Assembly: GCA_017516485.1 (NCBI GenBank)
Contig: JAFXCH010000021.1
Span: 62,001 to 126,000 of the forward strand
DNA length: 64,000 bases
Source: Clostridia bacterium
GTDB lineage: Bacteria > Bacillota > Clostridia > Oscillospirales > Acutalibacteraceae
Direction of reading: 5' to 3'
Both the position numbers and the translations under genes were made by a program. The notes under the pieces are model-generated. The model was given only the letters and a program-made list of their open reading frames with translations. It was not told where the DNA came from and ran no database searches. Positions within the stretch are counted from its first letter, which is position 1, and each line of letters begins with the position of its first letter. Of the stretch, positions 34,200-42,327 are shown in pieces.

Positions 34200-34625
34200 T
34201 TACGTATGAAATAAATCGAGCACTTTCTTTTGGCTCTTCTCCGCCATCTGTTTAAACTCCCATGCACCGCCGAAGTTGCGGGTGACATAGGTTACGACGA
34301 TATCGGATTTGGTGAGCATCCATTTATTGCGGTAGTTGATGGCGAAACGGCGGGGAACGGTTTCTATGCCTTCGGGGAGAATTGAGTGTTCGTCAGATTC
34401 ATCGTTCTTGCTCGGCATATAGGCAAGGACAACGTAATATTTTATCGGGTAAATCTTTGACAAATCCTCAAACTGACGTCGTACCATAGCATCAAAATTG
34501 CCGTGGTTGCCGACATAAAACACAGTTGCATTTTTATTTTCAATCAAGTTTATCAGATTCAGTCGCAAGGCTGGCTCTATTTCTTTTGGGGTATCTCTGT
34601 GACCGAAGAAAGTTACGGTTGACAT
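34200..34625 (-). CDS. SLOG-fold (DUF1273-like) protein, copy B
   Basis: A 141-aa protein, MSTVTFFGHRDTPKEIE..., about 80% identical by eye to copy A at 15187, including FYVGNHGNFDAMV, YPIKYYVVLAYMP and NFGGAWEFKQMA. It is divergent from an HTH gene and preceded by a TTGACT-N18-TAAAAT promoter framed by two palindromic operators. SD GGAGTG before the ATG at 34625. The frame is open to 34832 but the sequence there is the control region. Probably a ligand-binding or nucleotide-processing protein that is normally repressed. Confidence 0.8.
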   Translation of the reverse strand: MSTVTFFGHRDTPKEIEPALRLNLINLIENKNATVFYVGNHGNFDAMVRRQFEDLSKIYPIKYYVVLAYMPSKNDESDEHSILPEGIETVPRRFAINYRNKWMLTKSDIVVTYVTRNFGGAWEFKQMAEKSQKKVLDLFHT

Positions 34626-34643
34626 AATATCACTCCAAAACAT

Positions 34644-34663
34644 ATTACCCGTAATCGGGTAAT
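34644..34663. promoter_or_regulatory. Operator 1, module B
   Basis: Perfect palindrome ATTACCCGTAATCGGGTAAT, just downstream of the SLOG promoter -10 box on the minus strand. Confidence 0.8.
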
Positions 34664-34666
34664 TGT

Positions 34667-34696
34667 ATTTTACAGGTGATATATTATAAAAGTCAA
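34667..34696 (-). promoter_or_regulatory. Promoter of SLOG gene B
   Basis: Minus strand: TTGACT (34696-34691), 18 bases, TAAAAT (34672-34667), 41 bases before the start codon; flanked by operators 1 and 2. Confidence 0.7.
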
Positions 34697-34712
34697 CCCG
34701 TATTCGGGTAAT
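34693..34712. promoter_or_regulatory. Operator 2, module B
   Basis: TCAACCCGTATTCGGGTAAT, a second copy of the ACCC-N6-GGGT palindrome, overlapping the SLOG -35 box. Confidence 0.78.
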
Positions 34713-34740
34713 AGTTGCAAGATTTGAAGTTATCATAACA

Positions 34741-34760
34741 TTAACCCATAAATGGGTAAT
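34741..34760. promoter_or_regulatory. Operator 3, module B
   Basis: TTAACCCATAAATGGGTAAT, third copy, 21 bases before the HTH start codon, suited to autoregulation of the HTH gene. Confidence 0.78.
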
Positions 34761-34781
34761 TGTTATGATGAGGTGCTTTCG

Positions 34782-35033
34782 ATGGATTACTCTGAAATCT
34801 ATGTAAAGCGTATCCGCAGCCTCTGTAAACAAAGAGGTATCGCAATAAATAAACTTGCAACAATGAGTGATGTCAAACAGTCAACACTTGATAACATTGT
34901 AAGAGGGTTAACAAAGAATCCCCGAGTAAAAACGCTTCATAAGATTGCTATAGCGTTTAATATGACTTTAGCCGAATTTCTGGATTTTGATGAACTGAAT
35001 GATTACTCGTTTGATGACGATGAAGATGATTAA
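34782..35033 (+). CDS. Small Cro/C1-type HTH regulator, module B
   Basis: An 83-aa protein: HTH at residues 5-65 (YVKRIRSLCKQRGIAINKLATMSDVKQSTLDNI, then RVKTLHKIAIAFNMTLAEFLDF) and a very acidic tail (FDDDEDD). It belongs to the same general fold as the module A regulator but is not a close relative. It most likely binds the three TTACCC-N6-GGGTAA sites. SD GAGGTG is 6 bases before the ATG at 34782; the upstream ATG at 34752 lies inside operator 3. Confidence 0.87.
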   Translation: MDYSEIYVKRIRSLCKQRGIAINKLATMSDVKQSTLDNIVRGLTKNPRVKTLHKIAIAFNMTLAEFLDFDELNDYSFDDDEDD

Positions 35034-35060
35034 AGGGCAGACTTTACAGTCTGCCCTTAA
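35033..35060. terminator. Bidirectional terminator after HTH module B
   Basis: AAGGGCAGACT/AGTCTGCCCTT with a 4-base loop, overlapping the HTH stop codon and facing the convergent oxidoreductase gene. Confidence 0.85.
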
Positions 35061-35078
35061 TCATTTATATTCTAAAAA

Positions 35079-36272
35079 TCAGATATCGTATTTGTCTGCA
35101 TCATACTTTGTGCAGGGGTAATTTGCTACGCCGTTTTCATCGGGGAAGGGTGAAAGATTATCGTTTTCATACTGCTTTCTCTCTTCTTCGTTTGAGAAAT
35201 CGGGAATCTTATACTCTGCGCCGTTATGAAGACTGCTTCGCCAGCCGAGGATTGCTACCGCACTCATTGCGCAGGAACGGTAAGCGTTGAAATAAGGCTG
35301 TCTGCCTTCGAGAATACAGCTTAAGAATTCGTGAGCTACATAATAGTCACCGCCGGAATGGCCGCACTGGCTTGCCTTATCCTTATCAAAGGGGAAACCA
35401 ACGGTTGAAACCTTTTCGGGCTCAACGCCTTCGGGTACTTCCCAATCGTTATATACAATTCGGATTTTTCCGCCGTCGCCTCTTACGGTTTCTGCACTAC
35501 CCTTTGCACAAGCAAAACGGTACCAGTTGCCATGGCCGCCGAATTTTGCCCAGCCTGTAATTCTTGCAACTGCACCTCTGCTCATTGTACAGAGCATAAT
35601 TGATGCAACATCTTTTATAGGCTCACCTTCACGCTCCTGACGCATTCCGTCAGTGTAAATGCTTCTTGCGTTAACGGAAACAGGAATATCGTTTGTAACT
35701 CTCATAAGAGGTGCAAACGAATGGCTCAGGTAGAAGCCGGAAGGCATCTGTGCACGCCAGTGAGTTGTTGTGGGTGTGTAGTGCACGTATTCCTCGTGAC
35801 TCATCGGATGAACGTATTCACCCTCGCAGTAAAGAGCCTCGCCAAGAGTACCGCTCTGATAAATCTCCGTAAGCTTACTGATAACGGCAAAATATGCGTA
35901 GTTTTCTGCAAGCATATAAATCGCACCGCTCTTTTCGCTTGCACGGCAGATTTCAACACATTCAGCCATTGTAACTGCAGGCATTGTTTCACTTAAAACG
36001 TGAATACCCTTTTCAAGTGCCAAAACTGCATATTTTGCGTGCTGGTGGAAAAAGTTTGTAAGCACGACAGCATCCATTCCGCTTTCTATAAACTCATCAA
36101 AATCCTTATAAAACTTTGTTTCTTCACAGCAAAACGGCTTGATATTTTCATAAGTCGATTCATCGTAATCGCAAACTGCACTGATATATGCTTTATCGGT
36201 GAGAGTGAGACCCTGCGCAATTCCGCGACCTCTTCTTACACCGAAAACGCCTATTTTAAGTTTCTTATCCAT
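35079..36272 (-). CDS. Gfo/Idh/MocA family oxidoreductase
   Basis: A 397-aa protein with an N-terminal NAD(P)-binding Rossmann domain (LKIGVFGVRRGRGIAQGL) and the family motif near residue 94 (GIHVLSETMPAVTMAE, where the usual EKP is ETMP, so the conserved lysine is missing). The C-terminal alpha/beta domain carries the sugar-binding part, with GGDYYVAHEF and HSFAPLMRV. Such proteins oxidise or reduce sugars, inositols or glycosides. Loss of the EKP lysine suggests an altered reaction. SD ACGGAGGTCG. It is followed upstream by 195 bases without a gene. Confidence 0.87.
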   Translation of the reverse strand: MDKKLKIGVFGVRRGRGIAQGLTLTDKAYISAVCDYDESTYENIKPFCCEETKFYKDFDEFIESGMDAVVLTNFFHQHAKYAVLALEKGIHVLSETMPAVTMAECVEICRASEKSGAIYMLAENYAYFAVISKLTEIYQSGTLGEALYCEGEYVHPMSHEEYVHYTPTTTHWRAQMPSGFYLSHSFAPLMRVTNDIPVSVNARSIYTDGMRQEREGEPIKDVASIMLCTMSRGAVARITGWAKFGGHGNWYRFACAKGSAETVRGDGGKIRIVYNDWEVPEGVEPEKVSTVGFPFDKDKASQCGHSGGDYYVAHEFLSCILEGRQPYFNAYRSCAMSAVAILGWRSSLHNGAEYKIPDFSNEEERKQYENDNLSPFPDENGVANYPCTKYDADKYDI

Positions 36273-36467
36273 AGCAAACGACCTCCGTCAAATAATTAAT
36301 AATTTGATTTTATCACTATCTTAAGTCATAAACAATATTAAATATGAATATTAATCTATACTTTTTTCAAAAATTAACACTCATTTATATAATATAATCC
36401 GATTACTTCATATTGCATCGCATAATAATTTATCGAATTTATACACTTGTGCAACTGTGTTTTCAGA

Positions 36468-37988
36468 TTATAATTCTACCGTTTCTTTATTGTCACCCCA
36501 TATAATTTCAACCGTAACAGGCACATTGGATTTCACTGTTACATTCGGCTTTTCGTCGGGTGAGTTTCTCTCTTCACAGATAAGTGTCAGTTCACCGTCA
36601 GTACCAAACGGATACTTTTCGATTCCGTGTTTTTCAAGGCGATTTACATACCAGGTAATTTTACGGTTTGCCGCATCGGGCTTAATGCCGAAAACGTATT
36701 CAAACATAACCGAAATCGGAATAAGTCCCGTCCAGCCGACAAAATCGGGGATAGCAGGCTTACCCTGCCTGAACTTGCCTTCATCTTTTTCGGGTGCGTA
36801 ATTTTCAAAAACCGTTCCCGTATCTTTAAACACGCTTACAGCTGCATCGAGATGTGTGCAGGCAATTTCATAGGCAAGGTCAGCTTTTCCGTAAGCATCA
36901 AGGCCTTTGAGAACCATATAGTTTGTCGGAGCCCATACGGAGCCGCACCAGTAGCCGCCTTTTTCGTTATATTCGGGGTGATCCTTTGAAAGTGTCGGCA
37001 CTCTGTGCTCGGTTTTGAATTCAGCTTCGTTGTTGAGGTGAGCTATAAAGGCTTCTTTTCTGCTGTCGGGCACACATTTGGCAAGCAATGCCCAGAAAGC
37101 GCCTATATGCTTTACGCCGTTAAATGTATCATCATTTTTAAGGTCATAGTAAAACTGAGTTTTTTCGTCCCAGAGCTTTTCATTAATTACCTTAAAGAGG
37201 TGCTCGCTCTCCTGCTGAAGTTCGGGAATAAATTCCTCTCTGCCGAGTTCCTTTGCCATTTTTATGAGCAGGTTGCAGGCGTTAAGCTCCTGCATACAGG
37301 CATCCACCCACACCATATGGCCGTGGCTGTAGCAGACATGATATTTTTCGTCAAGTCTCGGACAGTTGTCCATTCCGCAGCCATAGCCCGAAGAGAAATA
37401 GGTACCGTCGCGCCATGTAAAATGCTCCTGCATCCACTGGTGATATGCCAGAAGGCAAGGGAATACTCTTGCCAACCTTTCCTTGTCGCCGAAATTAAGG
37501 TAATATTCCCATTCGCACCAGGTCATAACCTCAGGACCTGTTGACGCAGGGTCGTGGCGGGCAAAAATGTCGTTACCTGTCTCCTCTTCAATCTGGCGGC
37601 AGATAAATCCGTCCTTATGCTGATGAGAATAAAAATTATCAAAGGTCTTCTGGAATTTGAAAATTCTGTCGGCATATTTTCCGAACATAAGCATAAATGC
37701 AGAGTCCCACATAAAAATACAGCCGTTGAACGCAGCATCGATGTAATTTGTTATAAAGCCTGTACCCTCTTTAGGCTGATAGAGATTTTTAAAAGCAATC
37801 TCCCACACCTTCCAGTAGCAGTCAATATAATCCTTGTGGTTTTCCCATATCGGCTGCGGAAGCTTATCCTTTATCTCATCAAAAAGCGGAACAGGAGTTT
37901 TTTCAACCTCTGCACCTATAAAAGAATTTTCTTCCATCAAATCTTTATCGTCGTATGTAATCTCGTTGTTCTGCTTAAAGCTTATCAT
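36468..37988 (-). CDS. GH63/trehalase-like (alpha/alpha)6-barrel glycosidase
   Basis: A 506-aa protein without signal peptide. Motifs NGCIFMWDSAFMLMFGKYA near residue 88, PEVMTWCEWEYYL and GGYWCGSVWAPTNYMVLKGL near residue 345 fit the MGH1/GH63 group of (alpha/alpha)6 barrels, whose acid and base are the Asp in MWDSAF and a late Glu such as that in VFENYAPE. It would act in the cytoplasm on alpha-linked sugars. SD GAGGTGG before the ATG at 37988. Same direction as the oxidoreductase, but 195 bases apart. Confidence 0.82.
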   Translation of the reverse strand: MISFKQNNEITYDDKDLMEENSFIGAEVEKTPVPLFDEIKDKLPQPIWENHKDYIDCYWKVWEIAFKNLYQPKEGTGFITNYIDAAFNGCIFMWDSAFMLMFGKYADRIFKFQKTFDNFYSHQHKDGFICRQIEEETGNDIFARHDPASTGPEVMTWCEWEYYLNFGDKERLARVFPCLLAYHQWMQEHFTWRDGTYFSSGYGCGMDNCPRLDEKYHVCYSHGHMVWVDACMQELNACNLLIKMAKELGREEFIPELQQESEHLFKVINEKLWDEKTQFYYDLKNDDTFNGVKHIGAFWALLAKCVPDSRKEAFIAHLNNEAEFKTEHRVPTLSKDHPEYNEKGGYWCGSVWAPTNYMVLKGLDAYGKADLAYEIACTHLDAAVSVFKDTGTVFENYAPEKDEGKFRQGKPAIPDFVGWTGLIPISVMFEYVFGIKPDAANRKITWYVNRLEKHGIEKYPFGTDGELTLICEERNSPDEKPNVTVKSNVPVTVEIIWGDNKETVEL

Positions 37989-38083
37989 ATTGCCACCTCA
38001 TAAAATCAAGCCATTATATATCATAGATTATATCATAAATAAATAATGAAAAAAAGTGCGTTATCGGCAAAATGATATTTTAA

Positions 38084-38125
38084 ATTATTGCAGTTAAGCT
38101 TATCCGTCACAAAACGCAAACCTTC
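38084..38125 (-). pseudogene. Short fragment of a cotJC (manganese catalase-like) C-terminus
   Basis: In the minus frame the bases read EGLRFVTDKLNCNN, matching the C-terminal EGLRFVTDKLDCKN of the cotJC fragment at 40029, with about 80% base identity over 36 bases. Nothing further matches on either side. It is a degraded relic. Confidence 0.6.
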
Positions 38126-38178
38126 TGTACAAACTGTTATCAACAAGATGAAAACAACTGCACCGAGGTGAACAGCAA

Positions 38179-39744
38179 TCAAACAAACTCTTTTATTAAT
38201 TCAGGAAGATTGCGAAGATCTGACAGAACCATTATCAATGCCTTGAAAATCCACTTTATTTTATTCAAAAACTTATTTGCAGCGGAATTATTGATTTGAA
38301 GTTCCTGTGTGTTTTCGGCAAAATCTGCTGTTTTTATAAACGTAAAATCACACTCTGCAGCGGAATGGTCCGATATCACTTTTCCGTTGTCATCACATAC
38401 TTCAACATATCTGAAATCGCTTACAACAATATCAACACCGCCGCCCGATTTATACATAAATCTTTCAACAGAATCCCAGTTACCCCAGGCAGGAAGACCT
38501 GATATATGCCAATTGTAAAGATTAAAATAGTCACCGTTGTTGTGATATTCTATCCACGCATCCTTTAATCCGCACTGAAGATAAAGATTTTTGTAAAGTG
38601 CCCCGTCATCCTCGTGAACATGCATATAATTATTGAAGTCACCCGTTACTATTACAGGTCTGTCATTTTCAGCAGAGCGTGCCTGAATAAATTCGGCAAG
38701 CTGTTTAATTTGGCTTGTTCTTGCAGCGATTGAGCCCTCTCCTCCATAGGCATCGGCGTGCAAATTATAGAAATCAACATATATTCCGTTGCCGACGTCA
38801 ATAACCGAATACACAAAGCCTTTAGGGGTAAGTGCATCGGAACCGTCTGAAAGAATTCCGCTGGCTTCGTTCCAGCTGACTCTGGTTTCATTATATACAG
38901 GCATATTTTTTGTAAAGATATTAAGTCCGTCACCGCCGGGAACACCACCGGTGTGGTTGGTTACATAATCAAAACCGCTTAAATTATTGATAAGATGCTT
39001 GTGATAGCCGAAATCCTCCTGAACAGCAACAATATCAAAATTATTATTTGAAAGATATCGTCCTGCAGCCCTCTGATTGGCAATCACATTTTCACCGTTT
39101 AACGCCGAAAAAGGAAGACCAGCAACATTGAAATTAACCGTTCTGACAGTATGTTTTTCGGATTTATCATAATCATAAAGCTTTATATCGAAGTATTCAT
39201 TATATTCTTTTCCGTTGCAAATATAGGTGAGTCTCCAATAAATCTTGTCATAATTTCTGAAGCCCCCAACATCTTTGTCTTTTAATAAATCTCTGTATAA
39301 TACGCCGTATTCATCTTGTTCCGCAATTGTTTCAATACGCTTAAATGTCACGGGTTGGCTGTAGTCGATATTGCCGTTTTCATCCTTGAGCCAATACGAA
39401 GGGTTTTCTGAATCATTAAGCGAAAATCCGCGCCAATCGGTTTCGCCGTCAAGAGAAACCTTACATTCAAATTTTGTTGTTCCTGCAGGAAACACAAATG
39501 TATATGAAAGGTCATTGAGTTCACGGGATACAGCGTAATCGCCCTGAACACTTTTTTCTTTGATATTATATGACAAATGGCTCGGAAACTCCATTTGATA
39601 AAGGGTTGATTTATAAAGGAACGGCGCAATTTCAACCTGAACACCGTTTTCGGTTTTAAAGCTTTCGGCGTACGCAACAACACTATTGGTAAAACAACCC
39701 AAAGTAATTACAAGCATTAAAATAAAACATAATATTTTTTTCAC
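38179..39744 (-). CDS. Secreted endonuclease/exonuclease/phosphatase-fold protein
   Basis: A 521-aa protein with a normal signal peptide (MKKILCFILMLVITLGCFTNSVVAYA). Residues 30-190 form an N-terminal beta domain. From about 195 the EEP fold is clear: TVNFNVAGLPF, DIVAVQEDFGYH (metal-binding Glu), GDGLNIFTKN, the HADAYGG segment, VIVTGDFNNYMH (Asp-Phe-Asn) and SDHSAAECDF (catalytic His). This fold covers DNases, phosphodiesterases and sphingomyelinases; the secreted form with an added N-terminal domain suggests an extracellular nuclease or phospholipase. It is bracketed by two cotJC fragments. Confidence 0.85.
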   Translation of the reverse strand: MKKILCFILMLVITLGCFTNSVVAYAESFKTENGVQVEIAPFLYKSTLYQMEFPSHLSYNIKEKSVQGDYAVSRELNDLSYTFVFPAGTTKFECKVSLDGETDWRGFSLNDSENPSYWLKDENGNIDYSQPVTFKRIETIAEQDEYGVLYRDLLKDKDVGGFRNYDKIYWRLTYICNGKEYNEYFDIKLYDYDKSEKHTVRTVNFNVAGLPFSALNGENVIANQRAAGRYLSNNNFDIVAVQEDFGYHKHLINNLSGFDYVTNHTGGVPGGDGLNIFTKNMPVYNETRVSWNEASGILSDGSDALTPKGFVYSVIDVGNGIYVDFYNLHADAYGGEGSIAARTSQIKQLAEFIQARSAENDRPVIVTGDFNNYMHVHEDDGALYKNLYLQCGLKDAWIEYHNNGDYFNLYNWHISGLPAWGNWDSVERFMYKSGGGVDIVVSDFRYVEVCDDNGKVISDHSAAECDFTFIKTADFAENTQELQINNSAANKFLNKIKWIFKALIMVLSDLRNLPELIKEFV

Positions 39745-40028
39745 TACGCTTACCCCTGACTATTCATTATTTTTAATTCTATAATATCATATTCTACGCT
39801 GAAACTGTTAGCAAACTGTAAACATAATCCTAATTATGGTATTGTAAAGCATCATCTGTATGAAATAATATTGTTCTTCCAAATCCGTTTGCTTACCATT
39901 ATCAGCTTCTATATCTTAACAGCCTGATAATCCACCCATACCTCGGAACTCATTGGTTGTATAAAAAGCGAATTCAGCGCATTTGCCGCAAATCGGTGCA
40001 CGGATATTTTCCGTACACCGACTCTTTT
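39745..40028. other. Gap between the EEP gene and the cotJC fragment
   Basis: 284 bases with no gene. An imperfect stem CGGTGCACGGA/TCCGTACACCG lies at about 39993-40019, followed on the plus strand by CTCTTTTTC; it may be the terminator relic of cotJC. Nothing else is recognised. Confidence 0.4.
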
Positions 40029-40553
40029 TCAGCAACCGCAGTTTTTGTCAAAGGCGGGATTGCAAGCGTAGTAATTCTTACAGTCAAGCTTATCCGTAAC
40101 AAAACGGAGTCCTTCACCAAATCTCTGGTAGTGGACGATTTCGCGTGCGCGGAGGAATTTGATAACATCATTTACATCGGGGTCATCGGAAAGACGAAGA
40201 ATATTGTCGTAGGTCTTTCTCGCCTTCTGTTCTGCCGCAAGGTCTTCGCTAAGGTCAGCAATGACATCGCCCGTAGACTGAATCGTCGCAGCCGTCCACG
40301 GCTCACCGCTTGCCGCAACGGGATAAATACCTGTTGTATGGTCGACGAAATATTTGTCAAAGCCCTGACGCTTGATTTCTTCAACAGAAAGATTTCTCGT
40401 AAGCTGATAAACCAGCGTGCATACCATCTCTATATGAGAAAGCTCTTCCGTGCCGATATCGGTAAGAAGGCCTTTGAGTTCGCCGTAAGGCATTGCAAAG
40501 CGCTGGCTGAGATACCTCATTGAAGCGCCGAGCTCGCCGTCGGGTCCGCCAGA
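40029..40553 (-). pseudogene. cotJC: 5'-truncated cotJC-type manganese catalase
   Basis: The frame reads SGGPDGELGAS, then MRYLSQRFAMPYGELKGLLT, DIGTEELSHIEMV and HYQRFGEGLRF: the diiron/dimanganese ferritin-like core of CotJC. Family members start about 30-40 residues earlier; here the frame runs upstream into a terminator hairpin at 40562-40600 with no start codon or ribosome site. An internal ATG at 40520 without a good SD is the only start. I treat it as truncated. No cotJA or cotJB lies nearby. The metal ligands E-x-x-H and a second E-x-x-H (REIVHYQ) are present. Confidence 0.8.
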
Positions 40554-40561
40554 CTGTAAAA

Positions 40562-40600
40562 AGTGAGAAAGCCGCTCATTTTGAGAATGGGCGGCTTAGC
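40562..40600 (-). terminator. Terminator of the 62-aa gene
   Basis: On the minus strand AAGCCGCCCATT pairs with AATGAGCGGCTT, followed by TCTCACTTTTT; it abuts the truncated 5' end of cotJC. Confidence 0.8.
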
Positions 40601-40630
40601 TTTTGCGGATTTTAGTATGTATTAGGGTTT

Positions 40631-40819
40631 TTAAGTGTTTATTTTTTCCCAGCCGTCGACTACAACTTCTTCGTTTTCGTCGAGGTGGGTAATGATTCTA
40701 TATTCTCTGCCGCTGTCGCCACGGGCTGTGCCGTCGGCAAAGGCAAGTATTCTGTCTCCGTTAGACAGGACCGCTGTGTACATATATTGTTCTTTTGTGA
40801 ATGAAATTTCGGTTAACAT
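40631..40819 (-). CDS. Small hypothetical protein (62 aa)
   Basis: A 62-aa acidic protein starting MLTEISFTKEQYMYTAVLSN with SD GAAAGGAG 7 bases before the ATG and its own terminator. Alternating hydrophobic and polar residues (TAVLSNGDRILAFADGTA, YRIITHL) suggest a small beta barrel. I do not recognise it. The ribosome site and terminator make it a believable gene. The ATG at 40867 is not needed. Confidence 0.65.
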   Translation of the reverse strand: MLTEISFTKEQYMYTAVLSNGDRILAFADGTARGDSGREYRIITHLDENEEVVVDGWEKINT

Positions 40820-40896
40820 AATCTTTCTCTCCTTTTCGCTTATCGCAAAAGCCATAGTATTAATCACGACAAACCAAAAGAGGTATTATATATAAA

Positions 40897-40927
40897 TGAA
40901 AAAAGCCCCGAAAAAATCGGGGCTTGG
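40897..40927 (-). terminator. Terminator of the interrupted secreted gene
   Basis: Stem AAGCCCCGA/TCGGGGCTT followed on the minus strand by TTTTTTCATT, directly after the TGA at 40932-40934, i.e. after the second, original stop codon. Confidence 0.9.
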
Positions 40928-40931
40928 AGAA

Positions 40932-41441
40932 TCAGAAAGTCAAGATATTTGAAACGTTGTCTATTTTCTGTACGGAGAAGAAATTCTTCTTCGCATAGTG
41001 AATACAGGTTACACGGTACTGATAACCTGAAGGTACGGTAATTACTTTCGCAAGATTGTACATAAACTGATTGATATACAAGTCTTCGTAAACGATATAG
41101 TCAGATCACGAAGAGCTACTGTTAGCCCTACGCTGAATTACAACCTCTTTAAATCCGCTCTTTACAACATCTGCTGTACCGGTTGTTTTGCCGGCAATAT
41201 ACATTTTATTACCGTCTTTGCTTATTGCAATCGAATAAAAATGTATTAAACCGGTTGCACGCTCATTTTCGTTTGCAGAAAGGTTGTTTGGATTCATTGC
41301 AAGAATTGCATTAAATTCTTCATCCGTCAGCTCTACATCATACCATTGTGGCAGCCCTTCCGGCTCTGCAGCAGAGATGTTAGGCACAAGCATTACAAAT
41401 GCAAGACAAATAACAAATAACGAACGAAGAGTTTTTTTCAT
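40932..41441 (-). pseudogene. Small secreted protein (DUF6147-like) interrupted by an in-frame TGA
   Basis: The ATG at 41441 opens a signal peptide (MKKTLRSLFVICLAFVMLVPNISAAE) and a 111-aa frame ending at a TGA (41106-41108) after a run of serines. The same frame continues without a further stop for 57 codons: SDYIVYEDLYINQFMYNLAK, then VITVPSGYQYRVTCIHYAKK and so on, to a TGA at 40932-40934, which is followed at once by a terminator. The continued part looks like the real C-terminus of this family of small secreted proteins. So a point mutation to TGA is likely, giving a truncated protein. SD not strong. Confidence 0.78.
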
Positions 41442-41464
41442 GGTTGAATCATCCTTTGTATTTT

Positions 41465-42262
41465 TTATTTTATTGACTCGGCAATCTTCATCGCCGTATC
41501 AAAATCCGCATTCAACCCTATCTCATACTCAGTGTTTTCGTCAAGATACTTGATATAAGATTTTTCATCATAACCAAATACCAATACATCCATTTCTTCA
41601 ACCTTGATTTGCTTGAAGTATTTATGGTCACCAGGTATATTTCCGAGGCCGACACCCGGGAAATTCTCATCTTTATACTGTGTAATCCCTATGTTTCCGG
41701 AAATACCCATACTCTCATTACTGAAATCAACATAAATTGTTGTCATAAGGTCGTCTTCCTGTGAAACAACACTCTTGCTGTATTCATCACCGAGTAGCGC
41801 CTGAGGCAACACAAGCTGATCCAAGCTTTCAAGAATTAATGTATTTACAATATCGTCAGGGTTGTTATTTGCAGGTTCGGGAACGTTGTTTCTTAAATCG
41901 ATTTTGAAGTGATCGTAATAAAAGGCTATAATTTTATCCGACGATTCACCGGGTATAAGCTTTGCGCCGACAGGAATTGCAACCAAGCCGAGCAACGCTA
42001 TAATAGCTGCAACAAGAAGAATCTTGCCAGCTTTTATCTTCCGTTTTGCAGGTTTAGGTTTATTTGGGGCCTCATTGGGTACCGCATTACTTTCGAGCAC
42101 TGCAACACACAAGTCAACCAGGTTTGTATTCATTTCTGCGGGAGTTTTTTCAAGCTCGGCATCCATGAGACTAATTATATCGCCTTTGGTAAATTTCATT
42201 TCTTTCTCCTCAAGTATTTCCTTGAGTTTAAGGGTATCAATTTTATCAAGCAAATCTGCCAT
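41465..42262 (-). CDS. Membrane-bound anti-sigma factor-like protein
   Basis: A 265-aa protein with a cytoplasmic N-terminus (residues 1-78), one helix (about 79-102, GKILLVAAIIALLGLVAIPVGA) and an extracellular domain. It is encoded directly after an ECF sigma gene, 65 bases away, as expected for its anti-sigma factor. The N-terminal 70 residues have no ZAS motif (H-x3-C-x2-C). The outside part may resemble DUF4367-type domains, with alternating strands. SD AGGAGTTC. A site AGCGTTACCTTTTTT lies 34 bases upstream of the ATG (see findings). Confidence 0.78.
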   Translation of the reverse strand: MADLLDKIDTLKLKEILEEKEMKFTKGDIISLMDAELEKTPAEMNTNLVDLCVAVLESNAVPNEAPNKPKPAKRKIKAGKILLVAAIIALLGLVAIPVGAKLIPGESSDKIIAFYYDHFKIDLRNNVPEPANNNPDDIVNTLILESLDQLVLPQALLGDEYSKSVVSQEDDLMTTIYVDFSNESMGISGNIGITQYKDENFPGVGLGNIPGDHKYFKQIKVEEMDVLVFGYDEKSYIKYLDENTEYEIGLNADFDTAMKIAESIK

Positions 42263-42327
42263 GATGAACTCCTTCTATACTATTTATCGTAAAATTCAAA
42301 AAAGGTAACGCTTTTTTTGAAAAATTT

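Noticed and set aside
41106-41108. Selenocysteine at the in-frame TGA
   Set aside because: No SECIS-like hairpin right after the codon is apparent, the site lies in a serine run, and the family is not a redox enzyme; a nonsense mutation is simpler.
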